The notes: generated from the letters alone by a model not told the origin. A stretch of 8,373 nucleotides of DNA from CAYUYH01 sp964449175 (GCA_964449175.1 CAYUYH010000125.1:1-8373); one strand, 5' to 3'; positions 1-6,449 are shown, counted from the stretch's first letter. Numbers and translations: made by a program.

Positions 1-37
1 CGCCTCGAGAGGCAGCCAATATGCGGCGGGTAAGTGC

Positions 38-66
38 TTGAACCTCGCGGCCGGGGGTGATACTTT
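38..66 (+). promoter_or_regulatory. Possible weak promoter for the PAP2 phosphatase gene
   Basis: TTGAAC at 38-43 lies 17 bases before TACTTT at 61-66, which is preceded by TG at 58-59 (extended -10 style); GATACT at 59-64 is an alternative -10 at 15-base spacing. Both boxes are imperfect, so this is only a candidate. The rest of 1-96 holds no recognisable gene; a ribosome site (GGAG at 86-89, 7 bases from the ATG at 97) closes the region. Confidence 0.25.
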
Positions 67-96
67 CCGCCGGACCCATCAATCGGGAGCGAGACC

Positions 97-1020
97 ATGC
101 GACAGACCGGCATTCTGTGCGCGATTTCGGTGCTGCTGGCGGCAGCGGGGACATGCCAGGCGGAAGAAGGCGACTGGTTCGCCGTCGGGACGCGACTTGC
201 CCAGGCGGACGCCGCGGGCTACACGCCGGCTGCGACCACGACAGATGCCGAGCCGCGGGTCGCCCCCGACGGCGCGAGCTACGTCCCCTGGCGGCAGCGG
301 GTCGGGCCTGCGTATCCGGGCGACCTTTGGCATAGCGTCGGCCGGGACGCCAAGGAATACGCACCCATCATGTGGGACGACACCAAGGCCACCGTCACCA
401 ACCCTGTGAGCCTGGTCTGCCTCGGCCTGGCCGGGGCGGCGGGCATCGCGCTGCATGGCAACAACGGCGACGACACCGTCGAGGAGCACTTCGAGCGCCA
501 CGGCTCGCAGCTCAACACGTTCTGGGACAGTGTCGGTGACGCCGCCGGCAACCCCGGAACGCACTTTGCCGTCGCCGGAGCGGGCTACCTGGCCGGACTG
601 GCCAGCGGCGACACGAAGACATACGAGGTGTCCAAGACCATGCTCTCCGCGCTGTCGATCAACGGGCTGGTCACGCTTGGCTTGAAGGCGGCCACACGCA
701 CCGACAGCCCGAACGGCGACCGGCTCGGCTGGCCCAGCGGGCACACGTCCAGCACGTTCTGCTTCGCGACGGTGATGGACGAGGCCTACGGGCCTTGGGT
801 CGGCATCCCGCTGTTCGGCTTCGCGGCCTATGTCGGCTACGAGCGCGTCGACGCCCGCAACCACGACTTCTCAGACGTGATTTCCGGCGCGCTCATCGGC
901 ATCGCCATCGGCCATGCCGTCTCGCAGAATCATCAGCCCAAGTTCCTGACCATGGACGTGCTGCCATACGTCAATCCCCGCACCGGCGCGGTGGGGATTG
1001 CATTGAGTAAGAGCTGGTAG
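97..1020 (+). CDS. Exported PAP2-family acid phosphatase-like protein
   Basis: A 307-residue protein of the PAP2 (type 2 phosphatidic acid phosphatase) superfamily, whose members remove phosphate from lipid phosphates, undecaprenyl-diphosphate or small phosphoesters through a phospho-histidine. The catalytic motifs lie near the C-terminus: K197 with R201 for motif 1, PSGH at 213-216 (H216), and R250-x5-H256-x3-D260 for motif 3. Motif 1 is atypical, since the usual Arg-Pro end reads Ser-Pro (204-205). Residues 1-22 form a signal peptide ending near CQA; Cys20 does not sit in a good lipobox. Residues 23-100 are a non-conserved extension, and hydrophobic stretches around 103-120, 184-197, 235-248 and 260-273 fit the PAP2 helical bundle. 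ATG at 97 follows GGAG with 7-base spacing. The gene is convergent with the CPBP gene. The substrate cannot be told from sequence; activity at the cell envelope is inferred. Confidence 0.85.
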   Translation: MRQTGILCAISVLLAAAGTCQAEEGDWFAVGTRLAQADAAGYTPAATTTDAEPRVAPDGASYVPWRQRVGPAYPGDLWHSVGRDAKEYAPIMWDDTKATVTNPVSLVCLGLAGAAGIALHGNNGDDTVEEHFERHGSQLNTFWDSVGDAAGNPGTHFAVAGAGYLAGLASGDTKTYEVSKTMLSALSINGLVTLGLKAATRTDSPNGDRLGWPSGHTSSTFCFATVMDEAYGPWVGIPLFGFAAYVGYERVDARNHDFSDVISGALIGIAIGHAVSQNHQPKFLTMDVLPYVNPRTGAVGIALSKSW

Positions 1021-1028
1021 AAACGGCA

Positions 1029-1060
1029 GACCTTTAGACTGTTAGACTGTTCGACTGTTA
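1029..1060 (-). repeat. Octamer array L: four 8-bp units
   Basis: Read on the minus strand, four contiguous 8-bp units occur: TAACAGTC (1053-1060), GAACAGTC (1045-1052), TAACAGTC (1037-1044) and TAAAGGTC (1029-1036), followed by TGCC. The array fills most of the 79-base gap between the convergent PAP2 and CPBP stop codons. The same unit occurs in two inverted arrays at 2393-2424 and 2443-2474 on the other side of the CPBP gene. It forms no hairpin of its own and has no T tract, so it is not an ordinary terminator. Confidence 0.85.
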
Positions 1061-1099
1061 GGGGAGGCGTGTGCGGGATCGTGCGAACTCGCGGGCATC

Positions 1100-2338
1100 T
1101 CAACTAGCTGGCAGGGTCGCTGGCTGTGACTGGGAAGCTGCCGGTGGCTGCAATTGGCGTATGCCCCAGCGAGCTGTGTTGCGGACCTTGTCATTCGGGT
1201 GCGAGGCCGCGATTGCCTCCAGCCCTTCGCGGTCCTCAAGGTCCACGAGAACAAGCACGGCTGCGAGCTGGACACGAGTGCTCGTGGAGTTGGCAATCAC
1301 CTCCCTGACATCCGGGATCAGCTCCGTACATCGTGTGTAGCCGATGATCGTCAGCGTCTGTTCCACGATTCGATCGTTGTCGGAGCGCAGCGCATCGGCA
1401 TAGTAGCTAGCCCCACTTCGGCCGTATCGGTGCACAAGGACGACGAAGGCGAAGGTGCTGACATCGTCGTTTTCGTGCCCCAGATAGGGGATAATGCTTG
1501 GGATGCCCCTGTCCGCCGGTTCGTTCCCTAGACGCCATATCTCTCGCCCCTCATCCGTGCATGCGGTTTCGTCCAGCCGTGCAAGCACGCCCTGGGTCAT
1601 TTCCTTCATGTCGCTCGGGAGGGACTGGTGCCACTGCTCGTACTGATAGCTTGACCACAGCGACGGAACTTGAACTATCCCGTTGACTGCCGCATGGACA
1701 ATGATGAGAGGGAGGATGCTCTTGAAACGCTGTCGCCATAGGCCGAGAAGCAGTCCCATCGGGAGCAACTGGACCCAGAACCATAGCGGGTACCGAAAGT
1801 GTGAGCAGGAGAACAGTACCGCCTGAACCGCCAGGGCAGCAGCGCGCGGCATGACCTTCTCGAACTGTCGCAGCGCGTATCCTCGCCAGAATACCTCCTC
1901 GGCGAGAGGTCCCAGCAGTACAAACAGCACTCCCTCAATGAGAATCAGATTCAGTCCCCGCGGCAGGAAGGTGACGAACCGGAAGTAGCTGCCAGACCCG
2001 CGCAGGCCCAATACGATGCCCAGATACCCGAGGGCGGCGCCGGATATGATCACGGCAAGCAACAGCGGAATAACGGCAAGGAAGTGCCGCTTCTTCCCCG
2101 GCAGGAATGGCATGTCAAAACCGGCTAGCCTGGGCAGCCACCGCCGGGCCAGCAGGGGACATACCAGCATCAATGCCAGGCCCAGCGCGGAGAATGCCTG
2201 GGCCACTGCGATGTGCCCCCGCGCCAGCAGATACCCGCCACACCACAGAGGAGACCTGGACAGCAGCCATATCAGGCCGACGAGCAGAAGTATCGCTGCT
2301 TGCTCCCGAAGCGTCGTTTGCCTGCCGGCCCCACTCAT
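1100..2338 (-). CDS. CPBP-family intramembrane metalloprotease with C-terminal HEAT-like repeats
   Basis: A 412-residue integral membrane protein. The N-terminal half (about 13-225) has roughly six or seven hydrophobic segments and all three motifs of the CPBP (CAAX protease/bacteriocin-processing, 'Abi') family: EExxxR at 147-152, FxxxH at 176-180 (H180) and HxxxN at 215-219. In this family the two Glu and the two His form the metal-dependent protease site in the membrane. Residues about 250-395 are a soluble tail of alternating helices resembling HEAT/PBS-lyase repeats, probably a protein-binding scaffold. The last residues are a low-complexity Pro/Ser/Gln stretch. CPBP alone is usually 200-300 residues, so this is a fusion. 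The ATG has only an AAGG directly abutting it and no spaced Shine-Dalgarno, so the start is moderately sure. Several hand-counted lines of the gene are 53-55% G+C, against about 68-73% in recG and the reductase. Octamer arrays lie at both ends. Substrate unknown. Confidence 0.85.
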   Translation of the reverse strand: MSGAGRQTTLREQAAILLLVGLIWLLSRSPLWCGGYLLARGHIAVAQAFSALGLALMLVCPLLARRWLPRLAGFDMPFLPGKKRHFLAVIPLLLAVIISGAALGYLGIVLGLRGSGSYFRFVTFLPRGLNLILIEGVLFVLLGPLAEEVFWRGYALRQFEKVMPRAAALAVQAVLFSCSHFRYPLWFWVQLLPMGLLLGLWRQRFKSILPLIIVHAAVNGIVQVPSLWSSYQYEQWHQSLPSDMKEMTQGVLARLDETACTDEGREIWRLGNEPADRGIPSIIPYLGHENDDVSTFAFVVLVHRYGRSGASYYADALRSDNDRIVEQTLTIIGYTRCTELIPDVREVIANSTSTRVQLAAVLVLVDLEDREGLEAIAASHPNDKVRNTARWGIRQLQPPAASQSQPATLPAS

Positions 2339-2392
2339 CCTTCGCAGGATGGTACTGCCCCTGTCTGGCCCATCACAAGGGCCTGCTGTGCC

Positions 2393-2424
2393 GAACAGTC
2401 TAATGGTCTAAAGGTCTAATAGTC
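2393..2424 (+). repeat. Octamer array R1: four 8-bp units
   Basis: Four contiguous units: GAACAGTC, TAATGGTC, TAAAGGTC, TAATAGTC, then TGCC. The third unit is identical to the last unit of array L, and both arrays end in TCTGCC, but array L is on the opposite strand. The array lies upstream of the CPBP start (2338) and upstream of the divergent LysM promoter. Confidence 0.85.
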
Positions 2425-2442
2425 TGCCTCTGCTGCCGCGCC

Positions 2443-2474
2443 GAACAGCCTAACAGTCTAATAGCCTAATAGTC
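2443..2474 (+). repeat. Octamer array R2: four 8-bp units
   Basis: Four contiguous units: GAACAGCC, TAACAGTC, TAATAGCC, TAATAGTC. It starts exactly 50 bases after array R1, and both arrays follow a CC dinucleotide, so R1 and R2 look like an old tandem duplication of a 50-base block. It ends 20 bases before the -35 box of the LysM/recG promoter. Confidence 0.85.
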
Positions 2475-2494
2475 CGCTTCCCTCCTCGTCCCGC

Positions 2495-2522
2495 TTGACA
2501 GGCGGCACGGTCGTGCTATGAT
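2495..2522 (+). promoter_or_regulatory. Strong sigma-70-type promoter of the LysM-recG unit
   Basis: Perfect -35 box TTGACA (2495-2500), 16-base spacer, then TATGAT (2517-2522), preceded by TGC (2514-2516) as an extended -10. The expected transcription start is near 2529, leaving a leader of about 30 bases before the ATG at 2561. This is one of the two clearest promoters in the window. Confidence 0.75.
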
Positions 2523-2534
2523 CGCAGCCGGCAT

Positions 2535-2552
2535 AAGGAGGGAGAGAAAGGA
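2535..2552 (+). promoter_or_regulatory. Ribosome binding sites that decide the LysM protein start
   Basis: AAGGAGG at 2535-2541 and AAGGA at 2548-2552. The second is 8 bases from the ATG at 2561, an ideal spacing, but only 2 bases from the in-frame TTG at 2555. ATG 2561 is therefore the preferred start. Confidence 0.6.
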
Positions 2553-2560
2553 AATTGACG

Positions 2561-2962
2561 ATGCGACATGTCGGCATTGTCGTTGTGGCGCTGTCGTTGG
2601 CGGTAATCGTCGGGTGCAAGCAGCAGAGCGAGCCTCCTCAGACGATGGCCTATCCCGAGCCCCAGGCCCTCGAGCCTGTTCCGCCGGCAGAGCCCACCGC
2701 CCCGGAGCCTGCTCCCTACGTCGCGCCGGCGCCCGTGCAGCCGGCTGAGCCCACAAACCTGGAGCAGCTCGCCCCGCCCGCACCGGCCATGCCGGCGCCG
2801 GCGAGCCGGACGTACACGATCAAGAAGGGCGACACGCTCTGGTCGATCGCCGTGAAGCTCCTCGGCAACGGGCAACGCTGGCGCGAGATCGTGGACCTGA
2901 ACCCCGGCCTGGAGCCGACCAAGCTTCGCATCGGCCAGGTCATCACTCTGCCCGCCCAGTAG
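2561..2962 (+). CDS. Small LysM-domain lipoprotein
   Basis: A 133-residue envelope protein that probably binds peptidoglycan. Residues 1-18 are a lipoprotein signal peptide ending in a good lipobox (Ile-Val-Gly before Cys19), so the mature protein should be lipid-anchored. Residues about 28-82 are a Pro/Ala/Glu-rich linker (repeated PEP, PAEP and PAP units), long enough to span part of the periplasm. Residues 84-131 are one LysM domain, with the typical YTIKKGDTLWSIA opening, a central W-REI-DLNP block and a final IGQVITLP. There is no catalytic domain. The ATG at 2561 was chosen over a TTG at 2555 because of Shine-Dalgarno spacing. A strong promoter lies just upstream and recG starts 21 bases after the stop, suggesting co-transcription without an evident functional link. 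LysM binding to the wall is family knowledge; the exact partner is unknown. Confidence 0.88.
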   Translation: MRHVGIVVVALSLAVIVGCKQQSEPPQTMAYPEPQALEPVPPAEPTAPEPAPYVAPAPVQPAEPTNLEQLAPPAPAMPAPASRTYTIKKGDTLWSIAVKLLGNGQRWREIVDLNPGLEPTKLRIGQVITLPAQ

Positions 2963-2983
2963 CCCGGCGGGCGGCGGCGGCAC

Positions 2984-5083
2984 GTGGCCTCGCTGGAGCT
3001 TGACACGCCGGTTCAGTATGTCAAGGGCGTCGGGCCGGTCCGCGCCGGCCAGCTCGCCGAGCTTGGCATCAACACCGTCGAAGACCTGCTGATGTACTTC
3101 CCGCGGCGCTTCGACCTGCGCCGCCAGGCCCAGCCGATCAACTCGCTCCGCGGCGACGAGCCGGCGGCTACCGTCATCGGGCAGGTCCGCGACATGGAGG
3201 AGCGCCGCTTTGGCCGACGGCCTTGGCTGCAATGCATGGTCGAGGACGACACCGGCTGGGTGCTCGTAAAGTGGTTCCACGGGGGCTACCTTCGCGACAG
3301 CCTCAAACCCGGCGTCACGCTGGCGGTCAGCGGCAAGGTCGGCGTCTACGAAGAGCACTTCCAGTTCATCAACCCGCGCCACCAGATCATCTACGATCCG
3401 GTGGCATCAACTCTGGCGGAAGATGAGCTGCTGCCGGTCTACCCGGCCGGGGCGAAGCTGACCAGCGGGCACATCGCGCTGATCATCCGCCGGACGCTGC
3501 CACAACTGATCGAGCTGGTGGACGAGTGGTTCGACGCCGAGTATCGCGCCAGGCGCGGGCTGATGGACCGCCGCTCTGCCGTCGCCGCCATGCACCGCCC
3601 GGAGGACCGCGACCAGTGGGCACGGGCGCGGCGCACGATCGCGTACGGCGAGTGCCTGCTGATGCAACTGGGCATCGCGATGACGCGGATGCGCGTCGTA
3701 TCGCGTCCGGCCCACCCGCTGGCGCTGAGCGAGGAGATCGACCGGCGCATCCGCGCGCGGTTTCCGTTCGCGCTGACGAGCGCCCAGGACCGCGTGATCG
3801 GCGAGATCACGGCCGACATGGCCCGCGACAGGCCTACCAATCGCCTGCTCCAGGGCGACGTGGGGTCCGGCAAGACGGTCGTGGCCCTGTACGCGGCGTT
3901 GCTGGCCGTCGCGCGGGGCAAGCAGGCGGCCATCATGGCCCCGACGGAAATCCTTGCCAGCCAGCACTACGACAAGATCCAGACCTACCTCGCCGGGTCG
4001 CGCGTGCGGACGGCGCTGCTTGTCGGCGGCCAACCCGCGGCGCGGCGCGAAGAGACTCTGGCCGCCCTTGCCGGCGGCGAGATGGACATCGTCGTCGGCA
4101 CGCACGCGCTGCTGGGCGAGGGCGTGCGGTTCAAGCAGCTCGCCCTGGTCGTCGTCGACGAGCAGCACAAGTTCGGCGTCCGCCAGCGGAGCGGTATCCG
4201 CGGCAAGGGCTTCGCCCCGCACTACCTGGTGATGACGGCTACGCCGATTCCCCGGACGCTGGCGATGACCGTCTTCGGCGACCTGGACGTCTCGGTGCTG
4301 GACGCCTCCCCGCCGGGCCGCGGCAAGACGACGACCCGCTGCGTCGGCGGCGAGCGGCTGGACGAGGTTTGGGCCCTGGTCCGCTCGCACCTCGCGGCCG
4401 GTCAGCAGGCGTACATCATCTACCCGCTGGTGACGGCGTCGGCTCGACAACGCTCGCCGCAAGCGGCCAAGCTGGGCCTGCAGGCCGCCCAACAGGCGTA
4501 CGAGGAGCTGTCGGCCGGGGAGTTGGGGGAGTTCGGCGTGGGGCTGATCCATGGTCAGATGCCAGCCGCTGAGAAGAACGCCGTCATGCGCCGATTCCAC
4601 GGCGGCCAGGTGCGCCTGCTGGTCGCGTCGGTGGTGGTGGAGGTGGGGCTGGATGTCCCGGCCGCCAACGTGATGGTCGTGATGCACGCCGAGCGCTTCG
4701 GCTTGGCGCAGCTCCACCAGCTTCGCGGGCGGATAGGGCGGTCGGCTGCCGACGCCGTCTGCGTGCTCGTCGCTTCGCCGAACAGTCCAGCGGCCCGGCG
4801 GCGGCTGGAGGTGCTGGGCGGGACCAACGACGGGTTCAAGATCGCCGAGGAAGACCTGCGGATGCGCGGGCCGGGCGAGATATTCTCCGAGCGCCAGCAC
4901 GGCCTGCCGGAGCTGAAGGTGGCCGACCTGATCGAGGACTTCGAGCTGCTTCGCATGGCCCGGCGGGACGCGTTTACCATCGTCGCGGCCGACAGCGACC
5001 TCCAGGCGCCGCACCTCCAGCAGCTCCGCCGCGAGCTGTTCCGGCTCTACGGCGACCGACTCGCCCTGGCTGCGGGAGCGTAG
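2984..5083 (+). CDS. recG: ATP-dependent DNA helicase RecG
   Basis: A 699-residue superfamily 2 DNA helicase that remodels stalled replication forks and branch-migrates Holliday junctions. The N-terminal part (about 5-240) contains the opening LDTPVQYVKGVGP and the OB-fold wedge domain (about 60-138) that splits the fork. The helicase core follows: Walker A GDVGSGKT at 291-298, motif Ia around APTE (319-322), Walker B DEQH at 392-395 within a HKFGVRQR stretch, motif III TAT at 418-420, motif V around GLDVP (555-559), and motif VI QLRGRIGR at 579-586. The RecG-typical RGPGE...RQHGLPE block is at 628-643. Length is in the family's usual range and no key motif is missing. The start is GTG with no good Shine-Dalgarno (only GC-rich sequence), but no alternative start lies upstream and homology begins at residue 6. 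It probably shares the upstream LysM promoter. Confidence 0.97.
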   Translation: MASLELDTPVQYVKGVGPVRAGQLAELGINTVEDLLMYFPRRFDLRRQAQPINSLRGDEPAATVIGQVRDMEERRFGRRPWLQCMVEDDTGWVLVKWFHGGYLRDSLKPGVTLAVSGKVGVYEEHFQFINPRHQIIYDPVASTLAEDELLPVYPAGAKLTSGHIALIIRRTLPQLIELVDEWFDAEYRARRGLMDRRSAVAAMHRPEDRDQWARARRTIAYGECLLMQLGIAMTRMRVVSRPAHPLALSEEIDRRIRARFPFALTSAQDRVIGEITADMARDRPTNRLLQGDVGSGKTVVALYAALLAVARGKQAAIMAPTEILASQHYDKIQTYLAGSRVRTALLVGGQPAARREETLAALAGGEMDIVVGTHALLGEGVRFKQLALVVVDEQHKFGVRQRSGIRGKGFAPHYLVMTATPIPRTLAMTVFGDLDVSVLDASPPGRGKTTTRCVGGERLDEVWALVRSHLAAGQQAYIIYPLVTASARQRSPQAAKLGLQAAQQAYEELSAGELGEFGVGLIHGQMPAAEKNAVMRRFHGGQVRLLVASVVVEVGLDVPAANVMVVMHAERFGLAQLHQLRGRIGRSAADAVCVLVASPNSPAARRRLEVLGGTNDGFKIAEEDLRMRGPGEIFSERQHGLPELKVADLIEDFELLRMARRDAFTIVAADSDLQAPHLQQLRRELFRLYGDRLALAAGA

Positions 5084-5122
5084 GGCGCATCTTTGACGCA
5101 CGCGGGGCTTATTGGACATTCC

Positions 5123-5175
5123 GCGTGCAACCCGGCTTCGCCAAGGCTACGCCGGGCCTTCGGCAAGTTGCACGC
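5123..5175. repeat. Nested inverted repeat between recG and the aldo/keto reductase gene
   Basis: Outer arms GCGTGCAA (5123-5130) and TTGCACGC (5168-5175) are perfect 8-bp complements. Directly inside lies CCCGGC (5131-5136) paired with GCCGGG (5151-5156), and GCC/GGC can extend the inner helix past mismatches. CAACCCG (5128-5134) can instead pair with CGGGTTG at 5180-5186 or its second copy at 5189-5195. There is no T tract, so it is not a textbook terminator. It may be a dispersed intergenic repeat element or a transcript-level switch. Confidence 0.65.
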
Positions 5176-5192
5176 TCTACGGGTTGCGCGGG

Positions 5193-5221
5193 TTGACCGC
5201 CGCGGCGAGGGGCGATAGAGT
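5193..5221 (+). promoter_or_regulatory. Probable promoter of the aldo/keto reductase gene
   Basis: TTGACC (5193-5198, 5 of 6 matches to consensus), a 17-base spacer, then TAGAGT (5216-5221, 4 of 6). The transcription start would be near 5228, with about 40 bases of leader. The -35 box overlaps the second CGGGTTG copy (5189-5195) of the adjacent inverted-repeat system. Confidence 0.45.
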
Positions 5222-5267
5222 CGCTCGCCTACACTTGAAAGACCGCGCGAGATCGGAGGCTTCTGGC

Positions 5268-6257
5268 ATGCGATACGTTCGGCTGGGCGGCACGAATCTG
5301 AATGTTTCCGCATTCTGTCTGGGCACGATGATGTTCGGCGGGCGGGCCGACGCGGACGAGTCCGAGCGGATCGTCGGCGCCGCGATCGACGCCGGCGTGA
5401 ACTTCATCGACGCGGCGGACATCTACACCGGCGGCGAGAGCGAGCGGATCGTCGGCCGGGCCATTGCATCGCGCCGCGACGAGCTGGTCCTGGCCAGCAA
5501 GGTCGCGATGAAGGTCGGCGAGGGCCCCAACGACATCGGCGTCAGCCGCTGGCACATCGTCCGCGGCGTCGAGGCGTCGCTGAAGCGGCTGGCGACCGAC
5601 CGGCTGGACGTGCTGTACATCCACTGGCCCAGCGCGGGCATGAACCTCCGGGAGATGCTCCGGGCCACGGACGACCTGGTGCGGGCGGGCAAGGTGCTGT
5701 ACGTCGGCTGCTCGAACTTCCCGGCCTGGCTGCTCGTGCGGTGCCTGTGGGTGGCGGAGGCGAACGGCTTCGACCCGATCGTAGTGGGGCAGTACCCCTA
5801 CAACCTCATCGAGCGCGGCGTGGAGGTGGAGCTGCTGCCGGCAGCCGCGGCCATGAAAGTCGGCATCACGGTCTATCGCTGCCTGGCCGTCGGGCTGCTG
5901 ACGGGCAAGTACCTCGCCGAGACCCCGCCCGCCAGCCGGGGCGAGGAGGACAAGCGCATCATCCGCTGGGGCGCGGCCTACCGCGACGGCGTGGCCGGTC
6001 TGGTCAAGATCGCCGAGCGGCGCGGCTGCACGCCGGCTGACCTGGCGGTCAACTGGGCGCTCAGTCACCCGGTAGTGACGGCGGCGATCGTCGGGGTCAG
6101 CCGTCTCGCCCAGCTCGAGGCCAACCTCGCCGGCTTCCAGGACCCGCTGTCGGGCGAGGAGCGCCAGGAGATCACCGGCCTGTTCGACACCGAGGTGTGG
6201 GAGGAAGTGGGCGGCGGATTCCCCAAGTGGCGGCGGTCGTTCGATATTATCCGGTGA
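5268..6257 (+). CDS. Aldo/keto reductase
   Basis: A 329-residue NAD(P)H-dependent oxidoreductase of the aldo/keto reductase (AKR) superfamily, a cytoplasmic (alpha/beta)8 barrel that reduces carbonyls to alcohols. The start MRYVRLGGTNLNVSAFCLGT is typical of YajO/IolS/Tas-like members. The catalytic tetrad is intact: D48 and Y53 in a DAADIY motif, K78 in LASKV, and H119 in LYIHWP. Strands GKVLYVGCSNF (141-151) and QYPYNLIER (175-183) and the C-terminal cofactor segment AAIVGVSRLAQLEANL (272-287) fit the family. The ATG at 5268 has GGAGG at 5255-5259 with 8-base spacing. A longer in-frame reading back to 5112 lacks family sequence and crosses the promoter and hairpin region, so it was rejected. 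The gene appears to have its own promoter. The substrate cannot be read from sequence, and the neighbours give no pathway. Confidence 0.93.
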   Translation: MRYVRLGGTNLNVSAFCLGTMMFGGRADADESERIVGAAIDAGVNFIDAADIYTGGESERIVGRAIASRRDELVLASKVAMKVGEGPNDIGVSRWHIVRGVEASLKRLATDRLDVLYIHWPSAGMNLREMLRATDDLVRAGKVLYVGCSNFPAWLLVRCLWVAEANGFDPIVVGQYPYNLIERGVEVELLPAAAAMKVGITVYRCLAVGLLTGKYLAETPPASRGEEDKRIIRWGAAYRDGVAGLVKIAERRGCTPADLAVNWALSHPVVTAAIVGVSRLAQLEANLAGFQDPLSGEERQEITGLFDTEVWEEVGGGFPKWRRSFDIIR

Positions 6258-6281
6258 CTCACCATCGCGCCGCCTGATCGC

Positions 6282-6310
6282 CTCCGCGCGCCGACCGGAG
6301 AGGTCTTTTT
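6282..6310 (+). terminator. Weak intrinsic terminator after the aldo/keto reductase gene
   Basis: GACC (6293-6296) and GGTC (6302-6305) form a short stem with a 5-base loop, followed immediately by five T (6306-6310). An alternative stem pairs CTCCG (6282-6286) with CGGAG (6296-6300). Stems of 4-5 bp are short, so this is tentative. It sits between the reductase stop and the next promoter, where a terminator is expected. Confidence 0.4.
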
Positions 6311-6320
6311 CCATAACTTC

Positions 6321-6348
6321 TTGACAAATCGCAATTATCGGGGATAAT
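6321..6348 (+). promoter_or_regulatory. Strong sigma-70-type promoter of the PEP-CTERM gene pair
   Basis: Perfect TTGACA (6321-6326), 16-base spacer, then GATAAT (6343-6348, 5 of 6). The expected start near 6355 gives an unusually long leader of about 170 bases before the first PEP-CTERM gene. The region is visibly AT-rich against its surroundings. Confidence 0.75.
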
Positions 6349-6358
6349 TTGCGTGTCA
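6322..6358. promoter_or_regulatory. Inverted repeat covering the PEP-CTERM promoter, possible operator
   Basis: CGCAATTATC (6330-6339) is complementary to GATAATTTGCG (6343-6353), with ten base pairs and one bulged T, around a GGG centre. Outside it TGACA (6322-6326) is complementary to TGTCA (6354-6358). The arms overlap the -35 box, the -10 box and the predicted start, the usual position for a dimeric repressor site. No regulator gene is nearby, so function is inferred. Confidence 0.5.
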
Positions 6359-6384
6359 CTCGATGGCTGGAGGGCCCTGTATCT

Positions 6385-6449
6385 GTCTGCCGGGCGCTGT
6401 GTGTCACCGCGCGCGGGCTGGTGCGTTTCGCCCGTGTCGTACGGCAGAC
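6385..6449 (+). promoter_or_regulatory. Foldable 5' leader element of the PEP-CTERM transcript
   Basis: Nested complementary arms: GTCTGCCG (6385-6392) with CGGCAGAC (6442-6449), perfect over 8 bp; GGCG (6393-6396) with CGCC (6429-6432); CACC (6405-6408) with GGTG (6420-6423). Together they predict a closed stem with internal loops in the untranslated leader. It matches no riboswitch class I recognise. It could be a cis-regulatory RNA, or GC-rich sequence that folds by chance. Confidence 0.4.

Noticed and set aside
79..864. 261-codon minus-strand frame opposite the PAP2 gene
   Set aside because: Low-complexity Arg/Ala/Gly/Val composition with no motif; the plus-strand gene has a signal peptide and catalytic motifs.
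2393..2474. Octamer arrays as a CRISPR array
   Set aside because: Units are 8 bp, contiguous and degenerate, without spacers, and no cas genes are present.
1029..2474. CPBP gene plus flanking arrays as an insertion sequence
   Set aside because: No transposase, no clear target-site duplication, and the arrays are internally repetitive rather than single terminal inverted repeats.
3407..5119. 570-codon open frame on the minus strand opposite recG
   Set aside because: It is a shadow of the GC-rich recG codon pattern: no recognisable domain, His/Arg/Gln-rich composition, and recG is certain on the other strand.
5123..5175. tRNA or other known structured RNA
   Set aside because: The 53-base structure has no T-loop, anticodon arm or tRNA-length layout.
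5112..5267. N-terminal extension of the aldo/keto reductase
   Set aside because: These 52 codons cover the inverted repeat and candidate promoter and do not resemble the family; ATG 5268 has a proper ribosome site.
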